Shown: positions 27,257 to 40,921 of the stretch, one piece after another
Layout of the letters: each line of letters begins with the position of its first letter
How positions within the stretch are numbered: the stretch's first letter is position 1
Assembly: GCA_963781785.1 (NCBI GenBank)
Contig: CAWAHD010000005.1
Location: 496,001-560,000 of the forward strand
Source: CAWAHD01 sp963781785
GTDB lineage: Bacteria; Planctomycetota; Planctomycetia; Isosphaerales; Isosphaeraceae
Direction: 5' to 3'
DNA length: 64,000 bases
The notes under the pieces: generated by a model
Databases searched by the model: none
The model's input: the letters and a program-made list of their open reading frames with translations, nothing else
Told to the model about the DNA's origin: nothing
Made by a program: the position numbers and the translations under genes

Positions 27257-30200
27257 CTGCTGTTCGAACAGGGTCTGTCAGCTGCGCCGCCCGCGCTTGC
27301 AAATCCGAAATCGCGGTGTCTTGAGTCCGGCGCACTTCGTTGACGAACGCACTGATCTGCGGAAGCGTCAGTCCTGCTTGCCACAGCTCCTGCACGAGGG
27401 TCGTCGTGCCTGTCTGTTGGCCGAGATCGTAGCCGATCCCGACCGTGACACCTGAGTTGGCGCCGGCGCCGCCGTCACTGCCCCTGGGAACGTAGGGATT
27501 GAGGGTAAAGGCTTCGAGCGGCGCCGTAAAGATCTCCCCGTTCGTAAACGACTGGCTAAAGCCGGGGAGCTCGGTGATCGAGTGGGGTGGGATCCGGGGC
27601 GGAACCGGCGCGGGGTTAACAGTGATGCGAATGATTCCTTGTCGCACGGCACCGCTCGGAGAGGTGAACGTGAACCTGCCGGTCGCGATGGTCGGTCCCG
27701 CGTAACTCGGGTTACTGAGCAGTCGCCCGGTGGCGCTGTTGTACGAGATGCCCTGGGGGGCCGCGATGAAGTAGAATTGGCCGTTGCCGTCGGCACCGAA
27801 CAGCTCCGACGGTCCGGACTGTCCCGGCAAGAGGTGCGACAGAATGTCGGCCTGTTGGGCATCTGCTAGCGCCTGATTGGCATCGGCCAGCGCCTGCGCG
27901 GGGGTGACCGCTTGATCGCTGGACAAGCGGAGAGCCAAACTTGAATCGAGCGCAACCTGCCCACCGATAAAGGATCCGATGTTCAGAGTAAAGCTCGTGG
28001 GCGTGACCCCGATCGCCTGCTGCACCAATGTCGCCAGGTCGACCGGGATGAAATCTCCTCCCGTCCCGGACGTTTTGACGACTGCGAGAGCGGATTGGAT
28101 CGCGATGCCCCACGGACTTCCGCCGAGGCCGATCGGGGAATGCGTGGGGTCGTAGACCGTGAGGACGGGGTATGTGCCGGTATTGTTTTGGTCAACCGCG
28201 ATGGCCGCAAACGTATCGATGGCGCTGTTATGGCCGACCTGCCCATTCACAAGGTCGTCGACGGCGTAGCGCTTCAGGAGAGCGGGGTCTGTATTAGCGA
28301 TTGCAGATTCGATCGCGTTGATGTCGTAGACGAAGAGAGCACCCTTTGTGGATTTCTCGACCGGCACGTTGGGGAAGCTGGCGTAAAGGTAATTGCCATC
28401 GGGCGAGATGGCGAGGTCGGGGGGGAAACCGTTGGGGATGGAGCGAGTCGCCGCCACCATCCTCGGGTTGGGGCCCAGGGGATTCTCGATGATTCCGATC
28501 GTGCTCCCGCCCGGGTCGTCCGCGGGCGCCTCGGCGTTGTGACTCGGAATGTTCGGGTCCGGGAAGCTCCATCCCGCGACGAAGGCAAACTGCCCGTCAG
28601 GCGTGAGCACAACCGAGCGGACATTGCTCACGTCGAAGGGGCTGAGAGGGACGCCGAGGTTCACGTTCACGAACGTGACGGATGGGCTTGTGCTCTCCGC
28701 GTTGTGAATGACGCCGAAGCCATTGTTGTCGTCGAGGTAGTTCGTGAAGATCATGACGTTGGGGTCTGATGTCGCGGCCACGCCGAACGGATACTGGTCG
28801 GCATCGATCGGCTTCGTCTGCGGCCAGTAATCCTTCGACGTGACGATGCTGGTGTCGAAGACCTCGATATGTCCTACTGGGGGCGACTGCAGCCGCGTGT
28901 AGTAGGAAACGTTGTTCGGTGAGGCGACGAAGAGCCGGCTGCCGTCGCTGTTGAGGGCAAGTCCGCGGAAGCCCTCCCCGTGGTCCGGGACATGGATGGT
29001 CTCGACCCAACTGTCGAACTTCGGTGAATTCGGGTCGATGTCGACGACGTAGACGACACCGTAATTCGCGCCGTTCGATGTGTAGTTGTTCTGATCGGAG
29101 ATATAAGCATACTCGTCGTCCTGATCGATGACAATCTGGAACGGCGCAGCGCCGCTCGGAAGCTGGATGTCTCCCGTGCTGCTACCGACGTTGAATTGGT
29201 GAAGCCCCACAGTGTCAATGACCGCGATCGACCCAGTTCCAGCAAGGATGACGTAGGCCCTCGTGTCGTCATGCGTCAGCGCGAGGTAGGTCGGGCGCGA
29301 TCCTGCGCCGACATCGATCGTCGTGACCAGTTTGCCGAAGTCCGGGTTGGCAATCTGCTTGCCGGGATTCTGGGGATCGGGCAGGGTGGCCTGTCCATCG
29401 AGAACAGCGACGGAGCCGCTGGCATTTTGCGCCGTGAATGCGTATCCACCAGGAGGCAAGACCGCTGCCGGCGCGCTGGCCACCTTGAGCCATTGGTTCC
29501 CATGGGAGTCCGTCAACGTCCGCTCCACGGTGACCCCTGCCATGCCCAACGCGACCGTCTGGGGAACGGTCACCGTCAGCTGGTTGCCGCTCAATTGCAG
29601 GATGGTCCCGACCGCAGGGGCCGGCGAATTAGCAGCCTCCATCGTCTGGAAGAGGACCCGGAGGCTGCCTGCGTCGGTACCAAAGTTCATGCCGGTGAGC
29701 GTCAACGTCGGCGGCTGATTCGGCTGGATGTTCAGGGCCGTCGATTGGATCACGGGCGAGAGGTTGTTCGGCGGCAGCGGGGCGATGACTTGGGTGAAGT
29801 GTGTGGTGCCCGGGACGACCGTCAACTGGACCGTCGTGAAGGACGGAGGGCCGGCGAGGGGAATCGCCTCGACCTGGGCCGTATGGGTCCCGTACGTCAT
29901 GTCGAGGACGAAGCTGCTGATCGCATCGTAGATGCTGCCGAAGAAACCGAAGATCGATGCCACGGGGTTTTCGCCGAACGGATCGACTAGCGCATAACGC
30001 GCGCCCACCGATCCATCGAAGGAGGACGGGTCGAGGTCCATGGTGACTTGGGTGACCTGTGAGGGGTCGTCGGCGACGGAGAAGGCGTAGGTCCCCCCCA
30101 CCAGGATGCCTTGGTAGGCGGATGAGCCGGAGCGGGCAATGCCGTCGGCCCCCACAACCGCGACATCGACTTCCTGCCAGACAGGAACTTCCGTCCCGGT

Positions 30201-33200
30201 GTCGTCGAGGAGGGTCGTCGCCAGGTAGACGTACACTTTGTCGCCTATCGGAGTCCCCGACGGAACCGGCATTATCATCTGGGCGGGTTGAGCGAGGGTC
30301 TGGCCACCAAAACCCAGTTGCTCCGCTCCGACGAAATGGAACCCAGCCGGAGCACCTTCCGGTAAGTTGGCGTTGGCAACCGGCGAAATCTGCACCGTCG
30401 TGCTGGCTGACAGAGCGCCCGGAGGGATCACAGCCTGGGCACCATCGGACGCCTGCACGACACCACCGCTCGCATCGACCGCCTGGGGTCCTGGCTGTGG
30501 GGCCTTCACCTGGACCGGGATGACTACTTCCTGACCGTCTGTGATCACCGTGATGGTCGCCGTACCGTCGCCCACCGCCGCGACCAAGCCGTCAGCGCTT
30601 ACGGTGGCCACATGCGAGTTGCTCGTATAATAGACCGTGCCATTGAAGCCGCCGGTGAGGTCGAGGGGTTCGCCCTGGATGACTTCGACGTCAAGTTGCT
30701 GCGTGCCGCCGTCATCGGCCAGCGTGATGGCCTGAGGGCTGACGGTGAGGCCGCTGTAATCCGGCGGGACGGGATCGTTCGGATCAGCAACGTCAACTAC
30801 GGTGGCCGCCAGGATGCCGTGGCTGGAAACGACGAGTTCCGTGCTGCCTTCAGCCACCGCAGTAATCTGGCTGCTGGACGACACGGTGGCCACCGTTGGG
30901 TCGGCCATTTGGAAGGATACGTAGGACGTCGGGAGTGCAACTCCCTTCTGATCCGCGAAGTCTCCGGTCACGGACATGGTTTGCGAGTCACCCAGGGAGA
31001 TGTCTGGAGTCCGTTGCGTGAAATCAAGGCTGACCAGCGGCGCAGCGCTGACGTTCACGGATACCGCCGCTGTCGCCGAGGTTCCATAGCCATCATCGGC
31101 CACGTACTGGAAGCTGGCCGGCCCGGTGTAGCCGGGGGCCGGCACAAAGGTCACGGTGTGACCGTCGGGCGAAAGGGTGGCGGTCCCGTCCACTGGATTG
31201 AGCACGCGGAAGAAGAGCGGGTCGCCTCCGGGATCGGTCGCCAGGGTCGCCAGATCGACCGTGACCGCCAGGTCGAGGTGTGTCGTTGCCTGTCCGGCCG
31301 TCGAGACCGGCGGCAGGCTTTCCTGGAAACCCAGGTCGCTCGCGAGGAGCTGCGCGTCCGTTGCGTTGATCACGCCGTCCTGGTTGGCGTCGGCACCGGG
31401 GAGATAGCCAGGCTGACCGACAGACGTGCCCAGCGCGCCGGCGAGGAATTGGCCGTCGGTGCCATCGACCTTGCCGTCGCCGTTCACATCGCCGGCGACG
31501 AACATGTGCACAGTATAAGCGCCGGAGGTCGAATGGTTCGTACCAGATACATCGAGCAGCTCGAGGCCGGACTGGCTGATGGCATACAGGGCGAAGGAAC
31601 TGGTACTTCCGACGCTGGTCGCCACCGGGGTCAACCCGGCGATCGACGGCACGCCGGGCTGAAGCGCGCTGCCCACCGCCGCCTGGACCGAGATCCCCAG
31701 GTAGATTCCTCCGGAGGACGTCGAGAGGAGCTCCGAGGGACGGAGGCTGAAGGCGTAGCGATCCGTCCCACCGGCGGCCAATGTCCCGGTCTGGTTCGAG
31801 GCGAGGAACTCGCCCGAGCTGCCCAGGTCGGCGGTGAGCGGCAAAACCTTGAAGCTAGGAGCGTACAGGACCACGGCTCTCGTTCCATTCGCGGGCGACA
31901 CCGCCTCGGTCAACAGGTGGACCGGACCAGCCTGATAGCCGTACCGGCTCGACTGGCCCGAGACCAGGTTGCGAGCCGAGACGAGATTGCCCGAGCTGTC
32001 GTACGCGTAGATCACGCGCGTGCCGTCCGGCGCGATGATCGAGGTGATGCGGCCGGAAGCATCGTGCACGAACTGGATGGACTCGCCCGTCGAGGCGGTG
32101 ATCCCGCTGTCGGAGAAATAGAGCCGCGTGCCATCGGGCCGGATCATTTCCTGCACCCCTCGGGCGGTGCTCAGGTCGTAGGCCGTTCCGTCGGGGGCAG
32201 TCAGGACGTACTCGGGGCCGGCGTAGAGGTCGGCCGCCGGGTTGTAGGCCAGCCCGGTCTTCAAGTCGTAGTACCGGTTGCCCGCCCGGATGAGCGGGCC
32301 GCCGGCCGAGCTCAGCGTGTACGATACTCCCGAGTCGGCCGTGTAGGCCGGCATGTAATAGGTCAGCCCGTTGATCTGCTCCTGAACCGGCGCGAAGGTG
32401 AAGCCGACGCGCTGGCCGGTGGGCAGGGTCAGGTAGACCCGTGTGCCGATCAAGAAAGGATTGTAGATGCCGGTCGACTCGTGGCCGGTGGGCAGGACCG
32501 TCGTCTGGATGTCCGTATCCTCGACGGCGAGCCGCCAGCCAAAGCCGAACGTGCCCGACTGGTCCGCGGTCAGCGAGTCATACGAGCGGACCAGGTTTAC
32601 CACCGAGCCGGCCAGGACCACCGACAGGTCGGTCTCCGTGCGGAGATACTGTGAAGGCTTGGCCGTACTGTCAGCCTCGACCACGATCGTGGTCTGGCTG
32701 ATGCGCCCGGCGATGTCGGTGGCGGTCAGACGGAGAACGTACGGACCGTTGGCCAGCACGGTCGGATCGAAAGTCGCCAGCGTCGCCGAGGAGACCGCGG
32801 AAGTGCCGCTGGCCAGGGTGGTGAACGTGGAGGAGCCGATCGGGGCGCGGTCGAGCACCCAGGTGTCGAGGTTCGTGTCGGCGATCGCGCCGATGATGGC
32901 CGTCGCGGCGGTAAGCCGCGCGTTGGCCAACTGGGGGCTGAAGGCGACGACCGGCGCGGTCTGGTCGTTCGGGTCGCGCACCTTGAGCACCGCCAGATAC
33001 TGGCCGACGAGCCCGTCGCCGTCGGTCGCCGTGGCGGCGATCGCGATCCGGCCGGGCGCCTGGGGCGTGTAGGTCGCCCGGCCCTGGCTGTCCAGGGTCA
33101 GCGGCTGGCCGGCGACCGTCACCGACAATCCGGTGATCGGCGCCAGGCTCGAGGCCGCGACATGGACGATCACGGATTGACCGGGCACCGCCGGGAAGCT

Positions 33201-36200
33201 CGGCGTGAGCACGACAATCACCTGCGGCGGGACCGGAGCGATCGTGCCGCGGAGCACGACCGGCACGGTCGCGGACAGCTCCCCGTCGGAGACCGAGAAC
33301 TGGACGGAGTAGTCGCCGATCTGCGAGGGGCCGGGCGTCCACGCGAAAGTCCCGGTGTGCGCGTCGAGGCTTGCGCCCTCGGGCAGGCCCAGCGCCGAGT
33401 AGGTCAAGACGATAGGAATCCCCTGGTCGGGATGGCTGCCCAGCAAGGTGAAGCTCAAGGGCTGGCCCACCACGGCCTGATGGTTGGTCACCACCAGGCT
33501 CGGCGCCAGGTCCACCTGGTCGATGTGGACATTCACCCTGATCTGATCGCTCAGGCCGCCGGGGTCGGTGACGCCGAACTCGATGGCGTAATCGCCCGCC
33601 TGAGAGTAGGTGGGTGTCCACTTGAACTGGCCGGTCATCGTGTTGAACTGGGCGCCCGAAGGCAGCCCCGAAATCGCGCTGTAGGTCAACTGGTCACCGT
33701 CGCCGTCGGCGGCTGCCAGGGTGAATTGCAGCGCTGTCCCCTCACGGCCGTCCTGCTCGACGAGCGGCACCAGCACGGGCGCCTGGTTGATCGCGGTGAC
33801 GTCGATTGTCAACGTCTGTGAGGCGGTCAAGTTGCCGTCGCTGGCGCTCAAGACGATGTTGCTGAATGTGCCCGACTGCGACAGGTTGGGCGTCCACGCC
33901 AGTACGCCGGAAATCGGGTCGAGCGTGGCCCCGGCCGGCAGGTTGGCGGCCGAAAAAGTCAGGGGGTCGTTGTCAGGGTCGGTAGCCTGGAGCGCGACGG
34001 TGAGAGTTTGCTGCTGGGCGATTGTCTGGTCGCCGACCGGAAGCAGAACTGGCGCCCGATTGCTCAGCCGAACGACAAGGTTGATCGACTGCTTGTCGGT
34101 GAGCACGTCGGCGGGATTGCCGTTGGCGTTGTCGGCGACCTGGAAAAGGACGGTCGTCTGGCCCAAGTCGCTCGAAATCGGCGTCCAGGTGACGACGGCG
34201 TCGCCGTAGGTCGAGCTGGGAGTCAACGTCGCAGCGGCCGGGAGCCCGAGGGCGCTGAAGGTCAGCGGGTTCTGATCGGCGTCGGTGGCGTGGATCGTGA
34301 ACTGTAGCTCCTGGCCCACGACGGCCACTTTGTCACCGATCGGCGCGAGGTGCGGGGGCCGGTTGGGGTTGTTCACCGTCACGATGAAGGTCTGCGAGTC
34401 GGACAGGACCGCGGCCGGGCCGCCGCCGTCGCCGTTGTCGGTGGCTGTCACGTTGATCGTGTACGCGCCGGCGTCTTCCGGCCCGGGGGCGAAGGTGAAC
34501 GTGCCGGTGCCATTGCCGTTATCGACGAACGACGCGAACGCGGGCAGACCCTGGTCCGTGGTCCCGCCGGCCGTCAAGACCATCGGGTCGCCATCGGGGT
34601 CGATCGCCTGAATGGGCAGTGTCAGTACCGCCTTGTCGTCGACGGTCTGGTTGCCGATGAAAGTGATCTGCGGTGCCCGATTGGTGTTGAGGACGGTGAT
34701 CGGTACGCTCACCGAGGTGGAGAGCGGCGCTCCGGTGCCGACCCCGTCCTTGGTCGCGGTGAACGTGACGACGTAGCTGCCGGCGTCGGAGTAGCCCGTC
34801 TGCCAGTCAAATAGGTCCGTCTCAGGGTCGAACGTCGCTCCCGTGGGCAGACCGCTGACCGTATAGGTGATCGTCGGATCCGTCCCTTCGAGCGCCGTCA
34901 ACGTACCGTCAGGCATCCTGTCCGGCGGCACGTAGCCGGGGTTGTCGGGGTCGAACGCGAAGGCCCGGAAGTTGATGTCCTGCCCCTCGGCGACGCGCCA
35001 GGAGGACAGGTTGTCAAACCGCGGTGGGGCGTCCACGTTCAGCACAGTGATCGTCGTCGTCTGCGTGACCGAGAGCTGGCCGTCGCTGACCGTGAACGGG
35101 ATCTGGAAGACCCCTTGCTGGAAGTAGGCCGGTGTCCAGTCGAAGACGCCGGTATTGGGGTCAAGGTAGGCACCGCCGGGAAGCATGGTGCTGGAAAAGC
35201 TGAGCGGGTCGCCCTGGGGATCGCTGGCCTGGAGCGGGATGTGGACCGATTCCCCTTCGACGACAGTGCGGTCGGCGGGTTGGACCAGGGTCGGCTGCTG
35301 TTGCGTCGGGGCGATCAAGAGGGTAGTCGCCACGCTCACCTGGTTCACGCCGTCGCTCACGAAGAACTGAACGTCCGCGTAAGTGCGGGCCTGCCCGGGC
35401 CCCGGAATCCAGGTCAGGGTATCGCTCGTGGTGTCGTAGACTGCACCCGGCGGCAGGTAGTCGGCCCAGGAGATGAGTGGCAGACCCTGCGGGTCGGTCG
35501 CGCTCAAGGCGACCTGGAGGGACTGACCCTCCTGGCCCGTGATCTGGAGGGGGAGCGGCTGGAGGACAGGCGGCTGGTCCACTCCGCCGACCGTGATTGT
35601 ATAGGACAGCGTCGCGCGGCTGCCGTGAGAGTCGTAGACCGCCAGCACGACCGGCGCAAGGGCGGGGCTGGCGACAGTGGGCAGCCAACTCACCAGGCCG
35701 CTGGTCGGGTTGACGGTCATTCCGGCCGGCCCCCTGACCAGCAGGTAGCTGAGGGGGTATTTGTTCGGATCATGGGCGGCGACCGGGAAGTTGTAAAGCT
35801 GGCCAGCGGTCGCCGTCGTCAGGGGTTGTGAATCGAAAATCGGATCTGCGTTGGGCGCCGGCATCGCGAGCAAACCAGTCTTGAACGAGAGCTTGAGCCC
35901 CGAGGGGTTGGAGAACGTGACGGTCGCAACGGTCGTCGCCTGGCCGGGGAACAGCTCGCCGCCGGGCACGCTTGCGCTCAGGTCGACCCATGTCGTTCCG
36001 GCTGTGGTCGTGTTCGTAGCGCCGACAACCTGATCGCTCACCGGCTGGAGGCCGTCGAAGGTCAGGGCGAGTGGGGTCAATAGCGGGGTCGTCCCGTTGT
36101 TGGTGACGATCACGCTGTACGAGTACGTCTTGTTTGCGAGGCTCGCGCGCCCGTTGAAGAGACTGATGCTGACCTGCGACGAGAGGTCATCGAGCGCTTG

Positions 36201-38383
36201 GAAGTGGGCCGAGTACGGCTCGGCCAGGGCGAGGCCTTCGGTGCTCTGGATTGACGCGTCGACCTCGAGCGTGTAGCCGCCGGCTTCGATGGCGTCGAAC
36301 GTCACGGTGGCGGTACGGCTCGATGCGTCATATACCACGGCGCTCACGGCAATGGGGCCCGCGGTGTCGCCGATGATCTGATAATTGGATGGGTTGAGGA
36401 CTGAGCGGGGATCGGTCGAGTCTCCCTGGAACATGTCGTGATCGAACGTGACGGTGATGGTACCCAGCGGGAGCCCGGCCGTCGCGCCGTCGGGCGGGTT
36501 GGAGCCCGCGACGCGGGGAGCCTCGATCGGAGAGAGGATGTCGACCTGCTCTGACTGGCTGAGCAGGATGCTGCCCAGTGCCGTCGTCTTGATCTCGTCG
36601 CCGCGGCTGCCACCGGTGGCGATGGCCAGCGACTGCAGCGTGGCGAGGTCGACCATCGTCAGATCGGTCCCCGCGCCCGGCGACGCTTCATCGTCGTGGC
36701 TGATGAACAGCAGTCCCGCAAGCATGGTGCCCGGTTGGCCGAAGGCGATCGAGTCAACGTCGGTCGTGAATTGAAACATCAGTTGGGCGTGATATTGCGG
36801 AGTGATCGGGTTGGGGGCAGGGGAATCCGGGACGAACTCGATCACATCATTCTGGTTCTGGGGCCAGGTCGCGGCCCAGAACGAGCCGTCCGGCGCAAAG
36901 GCCAGGCTGCCGACCCGCAGGTCGCTGAAGTGAGTGAAGCTTTGGGTCGTGGGATTGAAGATCTCGATGCCCTTGCCGGACGAGACGTAGATCAACCCGG
37001 TGCTCGGCTGAATGGCCAGGCTCTGGGTCAGGCTGTCGCCATACTGGCCGATGATGGCGCCGGTCTGGGGATTGAGCTCCAGGAGCGGTCCGCCGCCGGT
37101 CGTCGCCCAGAGATTGCCGGCGGCATCGAGCGCCATGTCGTAGATCGGGAACGGCTCGGTGGCCAGAGGCGTGCCAGCCTGGCCGCCTTCGGCCGTGAAG
37201 GAGAAGAGCTGGTCCCGGGCCGGGCCGCCGCTAACGAGCGCACTACCGTCGGGGAAAGCGACGATCGCGAGCGGGCCGATGTTCGCCTCGCTCTGTGCGA
37301 TGCCAGTCGCGAACGCCCGTCCGGTGAACGGCTGCAGGATCTTCTGGAACTCGGACGGCTGGCTGACCTGAACCGGCGAGGGGATCCCCTGCTGCGCCTG
37401 GGTGAACGGGGGATTGGTCGACGGCTGGGTGCTGGGTTGCGCCGGCGTGCCGAGGTCGGTGGTCGTGCCGGGGACGGTCGGCAGAGCGCCCAAGTTCGCT
37501 TGCGAGCCATCGCTGGGAACCGAGAGGCCCGGCGGCGGTTGTTCGTGGTTGCCCGCGTTGTCGGTCGCGAGCGCGAGAAACTGGTAGCTGTGCCCCGGCG
37601 GGCCGTCGTAGATTCCCGAAGTGGTGGTCGTCTGGTCCAGCCAGATCTGGTAATCGCCGCCGTCCTCCGCCACGTACACCGTCACGCCCTGGACTCCCGA
37701 GCCGCCATCGTCGTCGGTCGCGGTCCACTGCACCTGGTAGTCAGAGCTGCCGGGGACGATGGGCGTCGCCGTCAGGGTCGTCGTGGGTGCCACGGCGTCG
37801 ACCGTGTTGGTGACCGTGTTTGTATCCTCCGGCGCGGACGTGTCGAAGAGGACGCTCGCCTGGGCGCTGATCTGTGTCCCGGTCGTCACGCCGGCCAGCG
37901 GTAGGGCGGTGTAGGTGACGAAGCCCGAGGCGTTGCTCCCCGGCGGGAGGAGTCCGCGCGACGGGTCCGTCACCACCTCACCGGTCGCCGGGTCGATTGC
38001 TTGCAGCAGCCAGGTGACCGTCCCCGAGCTGACGTCGATCCCGGCGCTGACGCGCAGGATAAAGCCCTTGCTCTGGGTGAAGTCAAAATCGCCCTGGAAC
38101 GAGCCAACTGTGTTGGGGATGTGGACCTGGAGGTCGCCGATCTGCAGGTCGCCCAGCCGGAAGCTGCGCGGGTCGAGGTTGGGGTCGAGCTGGCTGACGA
38201 TCCGGATCTGACCGACCGTCGAAGTGCTGGACGGGTTGCTGAAGTTGATCGTATAGGGAAGCGGCTGACCCGTCGGCACGAAGTCCGGCGTACCCGAGCC
38301 GAACGGTCCGACCAGTTGCGCCTCGCCCGTTGTTCCCTGCCCGTTCAGGAACGCCGAGAAGTTCGTTGGCTGCACCGGAACGT
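27213..38383 (-). pseudogene. Giant multidomain surface protein, 5' end removed by a transposon
   Basis: About 3,720 codons without interruption. In order: a conserved-repeat-like N-terminal part (LPYTINFSNPSS), a streptogramin-lyase-like propeller (about residues 385-660), a Big_5-like domain, some ten Ig-like/cadherin-like modules (about 900-1750), an RHS/YD-like region (about 1945-2190, GTFGFGWRLAVE, FVHDASGRITSI), a dockerin type I pair (about 2330-2385, GDVNGDGKVDGTDGQ), a Big_2 domain, an IPT/TIG-like domain, a seven-bladed propeller (about 3000-3470), and the start of a pesticin-like lysozyme domain (SGVTVGIGYDLGQQ). The first codons of the open frame lie inside the transposon end, so no native start or signal peptide remains. 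Confidence 0.8.
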
Positions 38384-38449
38384 TGTCCTCCCAACCAAAA
38401 TGCTTGCTGCGTAATTGGGAGAATTGACCGGAGCAATCGACGTCTCCTC
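38384..38449. repeat. Transposon left end, imperfect inverted repeat
   Basis: Contains TGTCCTCCCAACCA at the outside, then TGCTGCG, ATTGGG, CCGGAG-C-AAT and CGTCTCCTC. The inner blocks match the right end in the same order with small spacing differences. The outer 20 bases match less well. Confidence 0.65.
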
Positions 38450-38483
38450 CCAGCCGCGGCAATGCCGCAGAGGCGAGGAGCAA

Positions 38484-40225
38484 ATGTGGAACGAGTGGAA
38501 TCGGTGGTGGAGTGGTCGAGGCGCGCCTGGCGAACGGCCGCCTGAAGAATTGGTCCGGCCGACATCCGATTTAAAGAATGATCCGGCGGCGGAAGGTGAA
38601 CCGGACGCGGTCGATTCCCAGATTGACCTCATCACATTTCCGGAAGCAATCGACACGAAATCGGAGAATGCGGACGCCTCGATTGCCGAGACGGTCCATC
38701 CCGATGAACGTACACCCGAGCCGCCGGGCCTGCCCGATCGTGGGGATGAGACCGCTCCGGAGTTTGGAGACGCCCCGCAGTCGCCTGCCCGGGACGACCT
38801 CGGTGTGGAGGCGGACGAGCCCTCCGGGGTTCCGACCAACGAATTCGACAGCCCGCCGGCCCAGTTCGACCCGGTCGCTGAGCTCAGGCGGCAAGGGCTC
38901 GGGCTGCCGACCGGCAAAAGACGCACGCAACGCGGCCGGCGGCTGGCTCGACCCGAGGAGGTGAAGCCGGCGGCGTACAATCCCCAGCAGCGACTCATGA
39001 TCCTCGACTGCTGGCAGCGCAGCGGCTTGCCCGCCAAGGATTTCGCAACATTGGTGGGCGTCTCCAAGCATACGCTCTATGCCTGGAAACAGCGGTTCAC
39101 CCAACAGGGACCGGCCGGCTTGCTCGAACAGCCTCGAGGCGCCCGCGAAGGAAGCCGCTTGCCCGACCTGACCAAACGCACCATCCTCTTGCTCAAGCAG
39201 GCGCATCCCGACTGGGGATGCGAGCGAATCAGCCAGATGCTGGTGCGCGGCCCGGCACTGCCGGCCAGCCCGCCAGCGGTCGCCCGTGTGCTTCATGAGG
39301 CGGGCTACCAGTTGCAGGAAACCCCCACACGACCTCATCCCGACAAGGTCCGCTTCTTCGAGCGGGCCAGGCCCAGCCAGCTCTGGCAAACCGACCTGTT
39401 CACCTTCGTGCTCAAGCGGCAGAACCGGCGGGTCTACCTGGTTGCCTTCCTCGACGACCACAGTCGGTTCATCGTCAGCTTCGGTCTGCACGCCAGCCAG
39501 TCGACGGCCCTGGTGCTGGAGGTTCTCCGTGCGGGCATCGCGGCCTACGGAGTCCCCGAGGAAATCCTCACCGACAATGGCGCTCAGTACGTGACCTGGC
39601 GGGGCGAGAGCGCTTTCCAGAAGGAGCTCAAAGGGCGCGGCATCCGCCAGATCGTGGCCGCGCCGCGCCATCCTCAGACCTTGGGCAAGATCGAGCGGTT
39701 CTGGGGAACGCTCTGGCGCGAGTGCGTGGAGACGGCTGTGTTCCTCGATCTGGCCGACGCCCCGCGCGGATCGGCCACTTCATCGACTGGTATAACTTCC
39801 AGCGCACCCACAGCGGGATCGACGGCCTGGTGCCGGCGGACCGGTTTTTCGGGGCGGCTCCCGAGGTCCTGCTGGCCCTCAAAGATCGGGTCGCCGCCAA
39901 CGCACTGGAGCTGGCTCGCAACGGCTTGCCCAAGCCCCCGTTCTACGTGACAGGCCAACTGGGCGGCAAGAATTTCAGCCTGCATGCCGAAGGCGAGCGC
40001 GTGTTCCTGACGCGCGAAGGGGGCGTTCGGCAAGAAGTGGATCTGGTGCCGCCAGCCGCTTTCGCGGACTCAGCCGCGATGCCCAAGGCCATCTGCCCAG
40101 ATGGCTCTCCGGCCGCCGGACCGCTTGGCGATGTGCCGGCACAGACGCACGATGAGCTGCCGCCGCAAGGGTCCCCGCCGGCGACGCCGGACGAGACAGC
40201 GAACGAGGAAGGAGGCAAGCCATGA
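38484..40225 (+). CDS. DDE (rve) transposase A of the four-gene transposon, frameshifted near its end
   Basis: Start ATG 38484 after GAGGAG. About 150 residues of charged, disordered N-terminus lead to a helix-turn-helix (QQRLMILDCWQRSGLPAKDF, VSKHTLYAWKQRF) and HTH_21-like region, then the integrase core: WQTDLFTFVL (D304), ILTDNGAQYV (D364) and TLGKIERFWGTL (E404), spacing DD39E. Near 39770 the frame shifts; the next frame continues RIGHFIDWYNFQRTHSGIDG and ends in a Pro-rich tail. The stop overlaps the next start (ATGA). Related to IS3/IS481-type enzymes. Confidence 0.85.
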
Positions 40226-40921
40226 CGGCGAACCCTGCCTCGGCCCGGCCGCACGGCCGGGCGCCTCGACAAAAGGAAGCCGCGGCGCAGCGATCGCGCG
40301 GAACCTACCGGCGGCAACTGACGGCGGATTGTCCCGAAGCCCCGCACATCGGCCCTGAAGCCAGACTGCGCCGCGGCTCTGGTCCTCGAAGTGCTGGCCG
40401 GAGTGCGGACTCCCGCTGGTGCCGCGACGGCGCTGGGAATCCGGTTGCCGCGCTACTATCTCCTGGAGCAGCGAGCCATTCGAGGGCTGATCTGGGCGTG
40501 TGAGCCCCGTCCGGTTGGGCGCACCGTCTCGACCGACCGGCGGCTGGCTCGCCTGGAGCGCGAGCTGTCTGTCAGTCGGCGTGAGCTAGCTCGCCATCAG
40601 GCGCTAGCCCGAACCACTCAACGCGCGTTGGGGCTGGCGCCGGCGGCCAGCAAAACGCAGGAAGCGTCAAGCGGAACCAAACGGCGGCGGCGGAAACCGT
40701 GCGTGCGAGCACTCCGCGCCGCGCGGTTGCTGCAAACCGCGGATTCACCTGGCAAGGAAGGGCCGGCTGCGGTACAAGGACCCGTTGGGAAACCCCCTGC
40801 GGCGGGGCCCGCTGGCGATGGGAATCGACCAGCGGCGTTGGAGACGATCCGCTCCGAAGCGCAGGGCGATCACGGAGGGTCTATCCATGCCGGCCGGCCG
40901 AAAGCCATTGAGCATCGCTGA
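40222..40921 (+). CDS. Coiled-coil helper protein of the transposon, frameshifted
   Basis: It starts by ATGA overlap with transposase A. The first 40 residues (MTANPASARPHGRAPRQKE) are in one frame. Near 40335 the reading shifts to LKPDCAAALVLEVLAGVRTP, then GIRLPRYYLLEQRAIRGLI and a helical region (RRLARLERELSVSRRELARH) with coiled-coil character, followed by a very basic tail. The layout resembles accessory proteins of multi-gene insertion sequences. Its end overlaps the next gene by about 35 bases. Function inferred from context only. Confidence 0.55.

Noticed and set aside
31900..32650. RHS-type polymorphic toxin
   Set aside because: Some RHS/YD-like text is present, but there is no DPxGL-type core end, no toxin domain directly after it and no candidate immunity gene.
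30612..32654. Plus-strand open frame of 680 codons inside the giant gene
   Set aside because: The minus strand here encodes recognisable RHS-like, dockerin and Ig-like domains; the plus frame has none and looks like a GC-rich antisense shadow.
36696..37904. Plus-strand open frame of 402 codons
   Set aside because: Antisense to the propeller and N-terminal part of the giant protein; no domain, start signal or plausible composition.
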